Assembly (NCBI GenBank): GCA_029168955.1
Contig: JAPDOI010000874.1
Location: forward strand, 124,001-188,000
Length of the DNA stretch: 64,000 nt
Direction: 5' to 3'
Source: Aplectana chamaeleonis
Taxonomy: Eukaryota > Nematoda > Chromadorea > Rhabditida > Cosmocercidae
Below are positions 1 through 10,971 of this stretch, piece after piece. Below the pieces are notes generated by a model, which saw only the letters and a program-made list of their open reading frames with translations, was not told the DNA's origin and did not search any database. Each line of letters starts with the position of its first letter. Positions within the stretch are counted from its first letter, which is position 1. The translations under genes were made by a program, and so were the position numbers.

Positions 1-429
1 AGTTTACGCAGCCAATGGATCTTCATTCAAAACGGAAGCGTGACCCGGGTTCGCCCTGTGGTCACCGATGCTGGCATACACAAATAAACTTACGCGCGCG
101 AGTTATTGCAAAATGTGCATACAGAACATTGACGTGCGCACTAAAAGACGCAATACGCCATCGTCGCTCTTACGCGCGAATGTGCACGATATGCCGCGCT
201 GTATTTGAGGGTGAATTTTTCGACGCGCCTGGGTCAGCGCGGCTGTTCGCGCACGCCTGCGCGTCAAAGCGATGAAGGCGTACGCGCTGTAGTCGCCTTA
301 GAATACCCGATGAACGCCTCTCGCAAAACATGAAATGGGCCAAATTTAAATGATGGATGCCACTTCAACCATCAACTACACGACATACATAAGTCTTGTC
401 TGCAATTACACACAGACGCTTTTACCCGG
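1..429. other. intergenic DNA 3' of the zinc-finger gene
   Basis: No gene is supported here. The first 300 bases are rich in CG-containing words (acgcgcg, cgcgc) and contain an 86-codon open frame on the plus strand with no splice signals or recognisable motif. It lies downstream of the minus-strand zinc-finger stop codon at 430-432. Confidence 0.5.
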
Positions 430-1256
430 CTAGCTCACATCCTGTTGTAGCAGTCGCGATAGTTCACCCTGCACGGCGTACTCCATATTCATGCTGTGAC
501 TGGTTTCTCGTGGCGCTTGCGCAGGCGTTTTCCGCCGCGCATTCGCACCAGGAAAGCACACCTCCAACAGAGCACGATACTCCTCCTTCAGCTCCCTTCT
601 GAAAAAAAAATACAGCAAAAAGTAATTTCGACAGAATAATGAGTGCACAGAAACTGTCCCCTACCCATGGTCCAACGGCTCAATATAGCCATGTTTCGGA
701 TGAGCTTCCCTCACATGAGCGTATGCCAAATATCGCCGCGAGAACGGCGCGCGACAAACGGGGCAACTAAAAAGATCAGACATTAAAAGCAGATTTCAAA
801 CCAAAAGAGACAGAAATGTAGACGATTCATAGACGCTCTGCCTTTGCGCGAGCGGTCGCGTAGCGGCAATCTCTAGCTAATGCTATTTTTAGAAAAAAAA
901 CACCTACCAATATTGTTTCTTCGATGCGTGTAACCGCGCGTGTCGCGACAGATGGTTGACAAGATTCGCGTACTGTCCCTGACGTGTGATCGCCTTCTTG
1001 CACAACTATAAATTCAGATTTCTTGATATGGAGCAGCTTCAGTTTTTTTTCAAATCTTATTGGACCTTACCTGACATTCGAAACACTCCAGCCCGAGCAT
1101 CTCGAGTCGAGCCTTCCTCGATGCGCTGGTTTCGCTTGGTATTGAATTGGATGGGGCGGATTTAGCCGAACTGGATGCGTGTTGCTTTGGCATTGGTGAG
1201 ACCTCGCTGCTGGCCGGCTCCTGCCCACCAATCTCCAGATCCAAGTCGTCTTCGTC
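430..1256 (-). CDS. C-terminal exons of a two-finger C2H2 zinc-finger protein
   Basis: Four phase-consistent exons: 1256-1071 (62 codons), 1005-908, 766-665 and 598-430, stop at 430-432, giving 184 residues. Donors are CAG|GTAAGG at 1071, TTG|GTAGGTG at 908 and TGG|GTAGGG at 665; acceptors are TTTCTAG, TTTATAG, TTTTTAG and a run of T then CAG. The first exon is acidic then Ser/Ala-rich linker (starts DEDDLDLEIGG). Finger 1 straddles the first junction: C-Q-L-C, then 15 residues to H-L-S-R-H, three more than the classical 12. Finger 2 is C-P-V-C, 12 residues, H-V-R-E-A-H, and its first Cys codon pair is created by the splice TG|T-TGC. The tail is basic and leucine-rich and ends RLLQQDVS. Likely a nuclear DNA-binding regulator. 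The first exon has no start codon and enters in phase 0, so it needs upstream exons; those at 6684-5858 leave in phase 0 and are the best candidates. Family is not named with certainty; the exon model is well supported. Confidence 0.72.
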
Positions 1257-1438
1257 CTAGAAATCCTACTTTGGTTAGAAAAACCTCGCTGCTCAGACAA
1301 CAAGCCGCTCAACGTCCAGCTAGACGGCCGGCATCTTCAACGAGATAGCAACCGTGGAGCACAGAATTCAAAGTTTTGTCGTCCGGCTGTATTGGCTATA
1401 GTGGGCGCGGTAGTGCCTTACATGGACGAGAAGCCTGC

Positions 1439-1983
1439 TTAAAGGCATCGTACGCGCTGAAATCCACTTTCCATTTTTTATGCTCAATCCCTTCCTCGGG
1501 CCCCTGTGAGAACGTACAACGAGCTTGGCTGCTCAAAAACGTACCATTGTGAGCATAGAGAAAGTGGAAAGTAAGGAATTCCGTCAAAAGGGGCCGGCCC
1601 TTCCGTCAGTCATTTGGCACTTTCGCAATATTTGAGCAGAACGTCGTGTCGCTAAGTACAGGGCATGCCACTGTACGCTGACGCACCGTCGGACGAAAGT
1701 GGCATTATCGACTGGAAATTTCTCGTCACACAACGAGCGATTGCTTCCAACGCTGCGCCAATGGACGAATTGTAGAACTGTTCCTTGCGCCCTCCGCGTA
1801 ACTATCCCGAGTCGATGCCGGCGCGAATTTCAAATGATTATCAGAAGTTTTTTTTAAACGTTTTTTCTTGAAAAGTTAACGTTTTTGAGCGGGCTTTTCG
1901 CTACCTTTAGTCACTATAGGGGGCTAGCAACTCAAAAACGCTTAAAAACGAAACATGGTTCTCAGCGCGTACGATGCCTTTAA
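1439..1983. mobile_element. TTAA-flanked MITE, family A copy 1
   Basis: Left end reads TTAA then AGGCATCGTACGCGCTGA; right end is the exact inverse followed by TTAA. Internal sequence includes ttccgtcaaaaggggccggc, which recurs inverted at 57977-58010 in a second copy. No transposase ORF, so it would be non-autonomous. Confidence 0.8.
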
Positions 1984-2359
1984 TACCGAGCGACTATCCT
2001 TACTGAATTTTATGGGCTAGGCGTGAAGTCCTAGAACCGAGATGCGGCGACGCGGTAGACACACCGACCTGCGAAGGAACCGCACACCAACACGCTAGGA
2101 CTTATGGCTTATTTCGGTGATTCGAGCTTTGAATCGAACGGATTTTCGCGTTTTTCGGTGATTCGGATTTCGGATCACTCGTATTTTGATGCTTATTTGG
2201 TGAGTTCCTTCATGAAAATTCAGATTCATCCGGATGGATATCCGAGAATGAGTTCGACGGATCCAATGTACAGTGGCTGAGTACAAATCTAACTCTTACA
2301 TATTTTCTAGTGAAATTTACTTAGGTCTGTTGCGTTTGTACCCTCTGTTTCGAAGGCAA

Positions 2360-2480
2360 ATTCAACTTGTTCCTTCGCGTGCTTGTGCGGAGCGAGGGGA
2401 AACACAGCGAGAAAGTTTGAAAGGAGAAGGCAGCATACGCGCACACACGCACGCGATCGACATCAATAAATTTCAATCCG
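2360..2480. repeat. dispersed GC-rich repeat (family O), copy 1
   Basis: Contains tccttcgcgtgcttgtgcgg followed by a gag/aca-rich stretch and acgcgcacacacgcac. Similar blocks occur at about 14695-14812, 18455-18556 and, inverted, 39090-39232. Ends are not defined. Confidence 0.5.
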
Positions 2481-2648
2481 AAATAGAGGATATGCGAACG
2501 TACGCTGCACTTGATTCTCCTACCTACTCTTTGAATGTCCCTACTCTCGCTTCACAACGCAAGCGAAGGAACACACTGGAGTTCGAGTTCGCTTTGAAAT
2601 AGGAGGCACTGTCGTTCTCGTAGCCAAATTCCGGCCCGCAATTGCGGA

Positions 2649-2775
2649 CATTGGCTGCTGCGCCACGCAGCACGACAATAATCGTGTTGGGAGAAAAATT
2701 AGTTGCGCCAGGACCAAGTGGTCCTATCACGATTATCATCCTGCTGCGTGATGCAACAGCCGTTGTCGGCAAAAG
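2649..2775. mobile_element. small foldback element
   Basis: Two arms of about 38 bp, ggctgctgcgccacgcagca and its imperfect inverse ending gctgcgtgatgcaacagcc, surround a 40-bp centre. The arms carry an open frame on both strands. It abuts a possible exon at 2775-2900 (minus strand, CRELDPGSVYMAEDGQQQQ) whose splice sites I cannot fix. Confidence 0.5.
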
Positions 2776-2934
2776 CGGACTGGAATTAGGATCCGAGAAG
2801 GACAGTTGTTGTTGTTGCCCATCTTCCGCCATATACACTGATCCTGGATCCAGCTCCCGGCACGTAGACGACATAATCGAAGCAGATTGGAATCCTCTTC
2901 TTTGGAGGATCCCGGGATGGGGCGTTACTCAAAC

Positions 2935-3998
2935 CTCTTTTTTTCTTTTGTCTTTCTTTTTAGCTTTTTTTATTTTTATTTTATTTTTTTTTAGCTTTTT
3001 TTTGTTTTTTTTTTCATACTTATATGATCAAAGTGACAGTCAATGAATTATCAAAGTGGCAGAAAATTGACGACTTCCACTGGTTTGAGCCAGAGATCTT
3101 CGATTGTAAGGTGCGTTGGCTTTCCAGAGCATGAGAACATGTGAAGTACTGTGTGTTCCTCGAGCCCGCAGTCAGGGTAAAGTGGGTTATCGGCTGCTCC
3201 TATCTTATGCAGATACCATTGCGACTTCGAGTAGAAACCACTCCGGAGCTGGGATAGCGCTGCCCGACTTGATCTTGGCAAAGTCTCCTCCTCCTTCGCA
3301 ATCTTCGGCGGCGGTCCACTTAGCAGGGGAGAGTTCATAGTACCCAAGAACTCTTTTACAAACTCCTTGTGAACTTCTTTCCGAATGCTCTCTGCAGTTC
3401 CAGGTCTTACCGACATTGGCTTAACAGATCTGACATGCTTCCTGATCTGTCTAGGCGGTTCCGACTTCTTCATCATGTCGTGCGATGGGTGTTCTGGGTC
3501 CATTGTCGCAACCGTACGATATTGAAGAGTCAGCATCTCATTGTGAGCTTGGACTGGCATGATTCCCGTCTCGTTACTCAGGTGGATGGTGGTCGCCATA
3601 GCCAGGCTTCCCGTCGCGGTCCTCAAGGCTGCATTTTGACACGCTTGTAACCGGTCCCAGTGAGACGATGCAATGAGCGGGCTCCAGGCTGGAGCAGCGT
3701 ATGACATCACGGATTGTCCGATGGCACGGTAGGTCAATGTGAGCAGCTCTTTGCTTTGTCCCCAGTTCGTTCCTGCCAACGTTTTCAGGAGGTTCGCTCT
3801 TTTAGCCGTCTTCTTACGAACGGCTTCCGCATGTAGTCGTCCCGTCATCATAGTATCAAAATGATAGCCGAGAATCGTCGGAATTCTTTCGTGCGTGATT
3901 TGCGTCCCATTTATGAACAGCACGTACTTGCAGTTAGAACGACAGTACTTGCAGTTAGATCCATTTTCAAATCTGCGAAAGATTACCGTAGGCATGCA
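2935..3998 (-). mobile_element. 5'-truncated jockey-like non-LTR retrotransposon
   Basis: A 314-codon minus-strand open frame (3995-3051) encodes the C-terminal part of a non-LTR reverse transcriptase: LGYHFD-type region, LAGTNWG.SKELL.L.YRAIGQSVMSYAAPAWSP, and near the end a C-rich H-x3-C motif (LHMFSCSGKPTHLTIEDLW). This region follows the catalytic domain; the catalytic YADD part is missing, so the copy is 5' truncated near 3998. After the stop the minus strand becomes A-rich (3030-2940), as expected for a poly(A)-type LINE 3' end. Related to the remnant at 42.4-43.6 kb by the same C-terminal motif. Cannot be active. Confidence 0.87.
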
Positions 3999-4271
3999 GT
4001 AGGTGGTTAGTGCTTCTAATCTGACTGACTCTAAACCAAACCTTGTTACTTAGCAGGCTAAAGATCTTTCGCCAAATCTAGCCGAGCGGATGGGCCAGAC
4101 GCGATCACTTGCGGCGACCGTGCTGCATTTGCGAAACCACCGATCAACAGGATTTCGATCAAGAGCGACGATCTACTGCCGCGGCCCCGTGCAATGACTT
4201 GACTGAATTGACGAGGGGTCTATACAATACCATCTAAGTTTTTAGTCCAATACGCCACTAACCGAGGTGTT

Positions 4272-4370
4272 ATGGAGGGAGAGAAGGCTGAGTTAGTGAA
4301 ATTACAAAATTTTAGGAGACGTAGTGAATGTGCGCGTAAGGTTGAGCGTTTTTACGAACTATCCAAGTAA
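4272..4370 (+). CDS. 32-residue ORF, possible remnant
   Basis: ATG at 4272, stop TAA at 4368-4370. The peptide begins MEGEKAELVKLQNF and is charged, with coding-like codon use, in contrast to surrounding DNA. It has no detected splice sites. It could be the start of a decayed element ORF; it ends 70 bases before the minisatellite. Function unknown. Confidence 0.22.
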   Translation: MEGEKAELVKLQNFRRRSECARKVERFYELSK

Positions 4371-4439
4371 ACGGGGCGTGCGAACAGCGTAAAGGTTGCG
4401 TATCGACCGCGAGATTGTCGATGTTCAAACGAAAATTCG

Positions 4440-5745
4440 CGCGCGGTCAGCGCGCGTTATAGCGCGGTCAATACACGTAGTCCCGCGGTCGGCATGCGTT
4501 GCCACGCGGTTGGTAGGCATTACTACGCAGCCGATGCGCATTGCCACGCGGTTGGTATGCATTGCTACGCAGGCAGTGCGCATGGCCACGCGGTTGGCAT
4601 GCATTGCTACGCAGCCGGGGCGCATTGCCACGCGGTTGGTAGGCATTACTACGCAGCCGGTGGGCATTGCCACGCGGTTGGTAGGCATTACTACGCAGCC
4701 GGTGGGCATTGCCACGCGGTTGTTAGGCATTACTACGCAACCGGTGCGCATTGCCACGCGGTTGGTATGCATTGCTACGCAGCCGGGGCGCATTGCCACG
4801 CGGTTGGTAGGCATTACTACGCAGCCGGTGGGCATTGCCACGCGGTTGGTAGGCATTACTACGCAGCCGGTGGGCATTGCCACGCGGTTGGTATGCATTG
4901 CTACGCAGGCAGTGCGCATGGCCACGCGGTTGGTATGCATTGCTACGCAGCCGGGGCGCATTGCCACGCGGTTGGTAGGCATTACTACGCAGCCGGTGGG
5001 CATTGCCACGCGGTTGGTAGGCATTACTACGCAACCGGTGCGCATTGCCACACGGTTGGTAGGCATTACTACGCAACCGGTGCGCATTGCCACGCGGTTG
5101 GTATGCATTGCTACGCAGACGGGGCGCATTGCCACGCGGTTGGTAGGCATTACTACGCAGCCTGTGGGCATTGCCACGCGGTTGGTAGGCATTACTACGC
5201 AGCCGGTGGGCATTGCCACGCGGTTGGTATGCATTGCTACGCAGCCGGTGGGCATTGCCACGCGGTTGGTATGCATTGCTACGCAGCCGATGCGCATTGC
5301 CACGCGGTTGGTATGCATTGCTAGACAGCCGGTGCGCATTGCCACGCGGTTGGTATGCATTGCTACGCAGCCGATGCGCATTGCCAAGCGGTTGGTAGGC
5401 ATTACTACGCAGCCGGTGCGCATTGCCACGCGGTTGGTATGCATCGCTACGCAGCCGGTGCGCATTGCCACGCGGTTGGTATGCATTGCTACGCAGCCGG
5501 GGCGCATTGCAACGCGGTTGGTAGGCATAACTACGCAGGCGGTGGGCATTGCCACGCGGTTGGTATGCATTGCTACGCAGCCGATGCGCATTGTCACGCG
5601 GTTGGTATGCATTGCTAGACAGCCGGTGCGCATTGCCACGCGGTCGGTAGGCATTACTACGCAGCCGGTGCGCATTGCCACGCGGTCAGTAAGCATTGAT
5701 AGGCGATCAATACGCGTTGTCCCGCGGTCATGTTGCCACGCCTTA
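4440..5745. repeat. 21-bp/42-bp coding-phase minisatellite
   Basis: About 60 tandem 21-bp monomers arranged as 42-bp dimers: cgcggttggtaggcattac + ta alternates with cgcagccggtgggcattgc + ca. Central copies are nearly identical; the first and last few are diverged, the pattern expected from unequal crossing-over. Because 21 is a multiple of three and the unit lacks stops in several frames, very long open frames run on both strands: 477 codons plus (4396-5829) and 482 codons minus (5873-4425). The minus frame would encode alternating RVAMPTGCVVMPTN-type units. The reading frames follow from periodicity and are not by themselves evidence of a protein. Confidence 0.95.
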
Positions 5746-5857
5746 AGATCCCGATCCAACAAGTGCCAGATCGTGGGGATCGTATTTGCCCCGTCATCGA
5801 TCTTCAATCTTCCCAGAGTTACTGACTGAATACTAAATAGAGAAGCTGAAGACTTAC

Positions 5858-6684
5858 TGCAATGCTGGAACATGCAACGTGACTGGATCTCAACAATTCA
5901 AGCGCGGATGTGATGATAGATTGGTCCGTCTCCTCTTCCATGGCTTCAGTCTTCGGACTTTCAAACTACAATAAAAAAAACCTGTCAGTGATTAACCACA
6001 CAATAAGTCCTTCAACCAAACGAAAACACCCACCAGATTCATTGTTTCCTGCTTCACCTGGGTCTCTGACTCTATTGGCTGAGGTTCCGCCACAGGTGAG
6101 GTCTTCGACCTTGGACGCTTCGAACGGCGCTCGGGGATCGGTTCGTCTTCGATGGTAATTTCGGGTATAAATCTGCCACCATTGGCGAACTTGTCATCCG
6201 CAAAGAGGGAAACCTCCTCCACAAAAAGTCCCTCCGACGTCGGCTTCGAATCTGGCGTGAACGATGTCGTTGGGGTTGGAGAATCCTAAAATTGCAGAGT
6301 TTTCTCCGAATATCCTGCAAAATTGTTTTTTTTTTCGTGAGACCGTATAGTACTAATACCAAACCACTTACCCCCAGGGGTGGATCCTCACTGGTGGTCG
6401 TCGTTGTGGCCATAGTCGCCGACCTCTCACAACGTGGACAGATATCTTCCAGACATTTTGTCAGACTGACAGCCGTGTGCCCATGAGTGAACTGTAAACC
6501 GATAAAACGTCATACACGCTCTCTGCTCCTTTCGCGCAGCACTTTTTGTGCGAGCCGCGTGCATGCACGAGCAGCGGTAGGTACGCAATTTCAGACAGCG
6601 GGGGTGAAAGAAAGCTAAACTCACCAGTAACTCAACGACTTCTGACAGACGCGATTCATCTTTCAGGTTAAGCACGACATACAT
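5858..6684 (-). CDS. N-terminal exons of a nematode regulatory protein with a CxxC domain
   Basis: Four exons, all phase 0: 6684-6625 (20 codons, ATG two bases after the acceptor ccttttcag, fitting spliced-leader trans-splicing), 6491-6372 (40), 6285-6058 (76) and 5965-5858 (36). Donors are CTG|GTGAGT, GGG|GTAAGTGG, CAG|GTGAAG and GCA|GTAAGTC. Exons 1-2 encode a hydrophobic N-terminus, then SLTKCLEDICPRCERS; this aligns with exons 1-2 of the homeobox gene at 34.9 kb (MLLLVN..., then SLVAGPDNICSRC), with the intron at almost the same place. Exon 3 is an acidic/Pro-Ser linker with a basic patch (ERRSKRPRSK), plausibly a nuclear localisation signal. Exon 4 is FESPKTEAMEEETDQS... with an amphipathic stretch. 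The next exon is uncertain: phase 0 fits the zinc-finger exon at 1256; the alternative is a 32-base intron into the minisatellite frame at 5825, or read-through to a stop about 14 codons on. I suspect, from memory, the HOCHOB domain of nematode homeobox proteins. Confidence 0.68.
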
Positions 6685-6698
6685 ATCTGAAAAGGTGA
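6685..6698 (-). promoter_or_regulatory. probable trans-splice acceptor
   Basis: On the minus strand ccttttcag ends at 6687, two bases before ATG at 6684. Such a short leader after a TTTTCAG site is typical of spliced-leader addition in nematodes; a cis intron from an upstream non-coding exon is the alternative. Confidence 0.5.
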
Positions 6699-6699
6699 A

Positions 6700-7696
6700 T
6701 TCAGAAATAACACAACATAACGCGGCATAACAAAACATAACCTAACGTAACAGAACAAAATACGACATAACAAAGCATAACATGACATGACATAACATAA
6801 CGTAACGTAACAACATAACGTAACATAACAAAACACTACACAACATAACATAATATAACATAACATAGCATAACATGACATGACATGACATGACATAGAA
6901 TAACATTACATGACATGACATAGGATAAAATAACATAACATAACATAATATAATATAATAAAACATAACATAGCATAACATAACATAACATAACATAACA
7001 TGACATAACATAACATAAACACAACATCACATAACGTGAGATACCATAACATAATATAAAATAACATAACGTGAGATAACATAACATGACACCACACAAG
7101 GTAACGCAACATGACATAACGTAACATAACATAACTTGACATAACATGACACCGCACAAGGTAACGCAACATGACATAACGTAACATAACATAACATAAC
7201 ATAACATAACATAACATAACATAACATAATATAATAAAACATAACATAGCATAACATAACATAACATAAATATAATATAATAAAACATAATATAGCATAA
7301 CATAACATAACATAACATAAACACAACATTACATAACGTGAGATACCATAACATAATATAAAATAACATAACGTGAGATAAATATAACATAACAACATAA
7401 CATAACATGACACCACACAAGGTAACGCAACATGACATAACGTAACATAACATAACTTGACATAACATGACACCGCACAAGGTAACGCAACATGACATAA
7501 CGTAACATAACATGACATGACATATAATATAATATAATATAACATAATATAACATAACATAACATAACATAACATAACATAACATAACATAACATAAACA
7601 TAAACATAACATAACATAACATAACATAACATAACATAACATAACATAACATAAACACAATATAACATTACATAACGTGAGATACCATAACATAAT
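6700..7696. repeat. ATAAC pentanucleotide satellite, left half
   Basis: Tandem ataac/aacat units with frequent variants (gacat, agcat, cgtaac). Embedded longer blocks recur, for example gacaccacacaaggtaacgc at about 7088, 7148, 7409 and 7471, and cgtgagataccataacataa at about 7037, 7338 and 7676. The many cysteine/methionine/valine/tyrosine open frames on the minus strand are periodicity artefacts. The same blocks appear in the right half at 10972-12976, so the two were one array before the RTE insertion. Confidence 0.95.
7684..7696. repeat. target-site duplication of the RTE element (left copy)
   Basis: accataacataat is repeated exactly at 10972-10984, immediately outside the two ends of the RTE element. 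Confidence 0.88.
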
Positions 7697-10600
7697 GACT
7701 TACTTGACTTAATCGGTTGGCTTTCGCCTGACGCGGTCATTCCGCATCTTTACCGAGGTGTGCCGTCCTAGTAGTCAGCCGTGTCCATTTTTCACGGTCT
7801 TCAGCCACAATTTGAACACATTCCATCCAGCTGTCACTATTCCATTTCCTGCGAAACGAAACATCGCGCCTGAACTGTCTTTCGATGCCGAGTGACTTTA
7901 AATCCTCTTTAACCACATCCGTCCAGAATTTTCGCCTACGCCCAGGTGGCCGTTTCCAGACAGGATTTGGAAGCATTTTTAAAGCGTGTTGTACGAGACG
8001 ATCCGGCGTTCTTCTTAGTATATGCCCGAGCAGTCGAAGTCGACTTTCCATTGCTGCTTGAGATGGCGTTAGGAGATGCTGGCACCTCCCTCGTGTCAAG
8101 CGTTGATGTACTGCGTCGATTTCCTTGTAAAGGTCTTCGTTATGGCATACACGCGGCCAGAAATATCCAAGGAAACGTCTAACACGCTTCCTCTCCGTGC
8201 AATCCAAGCTTTCCATCTGCGTTTTCGGTGCTGCCCACGTCTCCGATCCGTACATCATGATAGGGCGAATAGCGGATAGGTAGACGCGCAACTTGACTTC
8301 CTTCGCGATGGTGGTAGACCACAAACACTTGGTTAGAGAATTGAATGCAGACGTAGCTTTCGCACATCGTTGTCGAATATCCGCTGCATAACTACCATCG
8401 TTCTTCAGCAAACAGCCCAAATAACAGAAATCGTCCACCAGTTCGATACGTTGTCCGTCCACACAAACTCCAGTTGAAGGCCTCTGAGAGACCCACATCT
8501 GCTTGCATTTGTCGGGACGAAGACGAAGTCCATAGGCTGCGGCATACTTCGAAACGAGGTTCACAATCCTTTGCAGTTTTGCGTTGTTTTCAGCGAATAA
8601 CACAATGTCGTCGGCGTACTCCAGGTCGACAAGGGAGCGTCCTGATGGTGTTAGGATCACATCCGCAGGAAACTGTTCTGCAACTCTACGCATGATGTCA
8701 TCAACGGCGAAGTTGAAAAGAAAAGGTCCTGCAACGGCTCCTTGCTTTACTCCTGTTCTCACCTCGAAAGCTGACGTAAATCCGACAGGTGTGCGAACTG
8801 CTGCTGTTTTTTCTTTGTTCATGTCCTCGATTAACCGGAACATACTTTTCCGGGACTCCATCTGCTCGCAGAGCATTGAGCAATCGATCACGATGAGGAG
8901 AGTCGAACGCGGCTTCAAAGTCCAAAAAGCAAGCTGTAATGGCTTCGGAAAACCGCTGCCACGATTCAATTACTCTTCTCACGACGAACACTTGGTCGAT
9001 GGTCGATCTTCCAGGTCGAAACCGGCTTGCTCATCTCTGGTCGTTCCTTCACGATGTTTGATAAGTCGCTCGAGAATGATACGTTCTAAAACCTTGTACA
9101 TGACACGAAGTAGAGATTCCTCTGTAGTTCTTAGGATCCGTGACGGATAGCTTCTTGTGAAGAGGTACGATGATCGCATGTCTCCACGAATCGGGTATCC
9201 TTTCGCTCATCCATATGGCACGGATGGTGTTGGTCATTTCACGAATCCCAGACGGAGGAAGAGCTTTCAGCATTTCAGCAGTGATGTTGTCATCTCCACC
9301 TGCCTTTCCATTCTTCATTTTCCGGACACAATCCAAAACTTCAGACTCAGTCGGCGGTTCCTCACTGACATCGTAATGTGCTCTCTGAACATGCGGGAGC
9401 TCAGGTACTGATGGCGCTGGACGATTCAGTAGTGAACTGGAAGTAATCCTTCCATATTGGCAGCGTCGCATCACCAACTGCAACTCCATTGGTAGTGTTC
9501 AAGACAGGAGAACATCTCTTCATCTTCCCGCTATACTGTCGCAGCAACGTGTAGGCTTTCCTCGGATTCTTCTCCTCCCAAGCCTTCTCGAACTCCTTAG
9601 CTCTACACGTCCACTCTCGTTCGCGGTCACTTTGAAGCTGCCGACGCAACTTCCTCCTCAGACGCTTCTCCTCCACGAAGTTTCCTGCAGTTCGGAGAGC
9701 ACATACTCTGTTGTAGGTAGATGTTGTTTCTTCTGAGACGTAGGCGAACTTCTTCTTAGGCTGTACAACCGGGAGTGCCTCTTTCGAAGCGTCCTGGATG
9801 CATTTGACAAAAAGAATCCGCGTCGCAAAGTTTCTTCTTAGTCCGTACTCCGATGTGAATAGAAACGCGTTGTCGGAAATTCCTTCTGCACTCTTCATCT
9901 CTGAGACTTGTCATGTCAATCCTCTGGAGAGGCTGAGCCCTCGCTTCCTCTTATGAATCCTCGCAGTGAAGTTCAACAGAACAGGACGGTGATCCGAATC
10001 GAATGCGACATCCCACACAGCTCTAGATCTTCGAATGTCCGATACTGGAATATTCCTCGTCAGGACATAGTCAAGCTGTAGTTTCAAAGTTGTCATCTTC
10101 CGCTTCCGCTGCTCTTCTGGAGATAGCCGGGTTGGTCCCTGCCACGTAAGCTGATGGCGGCGATGATTCCTCTTGAATGTCGATGCAATAATCAGACCAC
10201 TGCGTTCACAAAAGTCGACAAGGCGGTAGCCATTGTCCGATGTTTGCTCCACTGGGTAGAACCATTTACCGAGTACTTCGGATTCCTGATCAAGTCCCAT
10301 CTTCGCATTTGCGTCAATCCCCACGACAACAGCATGTTGACAAGGTATCCTGGCCAGCAACGTATTGAGTTCCTCATAAAACGCATCCTTCGAATTGTCT
10401 TCGGCGGTTTCAGTGGGCGCATGAGCACTCACTATCCACAGATTGAATCCTCTGTGATCCCGCAGTCGTACGAATGCATTCCGACACGACGTTGAGCCGA
10501 ACTCCTTGACCATACCATTGAAATCCTTCCTTACAGCTATTGCACAGCCTCCCACTCTCCTATCGTCAGCGTTGCCGCAGTAGATGGTGTACTCTCCGAC

Positions 10601-10971
10601 GCTGATGACGGGTCTATCCTGAGGCGGGTTTCCTGCAAAGCAGCAAACGGTGCATGGAAATAGCTCAGAAGTCTGGATAGCGCAGTTTTTTGGATATCAC
10701 TCGACAGCGATCGACAGTTCAGGGTGGCGAAATTGTGGCTTGTGGCCAAAGACTCCATGACTCCCTAGGTACGGATCCTAAGGTGTTATGGACCAGAGGC
10801 CTTAGTGTGCCGGACGGCGACACCTTTATGCAATGTGCGGGATACTTTCGCGATATAGTTGTGCACGCTATATCGCTCGAACGTTCCCTGTGTACACTCA
10901 AACGTCTGCTGGGTTCAGTAGAAGCAGGGGCACCAACGAGCAGGTACCAACAGACTTGTATACACACCCCC
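7697..10971 (-). mobile_element. full-length RTE-clade non-LTR retrotransposon, decayed ORF
   Basis: A 3.3 kb element on the minus strand, 5' end near 10971, 3' end at 7697. The N-terminal apurinic-type endonuclease spans 10758-9950, with the catalytic-type motifs VSAHAPTE, GIDANAKMG and SDHRPVL. The reverse transcriptase spans about 9450-8550, with YADDIVLFAE at about 8600; the C-terminal region ends RTAHLGKDAE at 7737. This order and these motifs are those of nematode RTE endonuclease-reverse transcriptases. The 3' tail contains the family's GCGAAAGCC/TTAAGTCAAGTAAGTC-type end (7697-7740). Flanking 13-bp duplications show a real insertion into the ATAAC array. The frame is broken: at least five frame changes (near 10550, 9440, 9130, 9000 and 8830) and an in-frame stop near 9905-9911, so this copy is inactive. 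Confidence 0.95.
7737..10758 (-). pseudogene. RTE endonuclease-reverse transcriptase pseudogene
   Basis: Remnant ORF pieces in order: endonuclease start 10758-10537, endonuclease core 10555-9911, linker 9898-9401, RT palm start 9489-9049, then 9179-8979, 8991-8701 and 8969-7737. Pieces overlap by tens of bases in different frames, so the breaks are small insertions or deletions rather than large losses. In an intact family member one polyprotein would nick target DNA with the endonuclease and prime reverse transcription of its own RNA. Identification rests on motif order and on close resemblance to hookworm-type RTE proteins known to me. Confidence 0.93.

Noticed and set aside
2642..3046. 134-codon plus-strand frame
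   Set aside because: Covers a foldback element and the antisense of a LINE poly(A) tail; no coding evidence.
4440..5745. CRISPR array
   Set aside because: Units are contiguous 21-bp monomers without spacers, and the host is a eukaryote.
6742..7740. Many long Cys/Tyr/Val/Met open frames on the minus strand (also 10898-13041)
   Set aside because: They are translations of a pentanucleotide repeat; five-base periodicity makes all three frames equivalent and no splice or start context exists.
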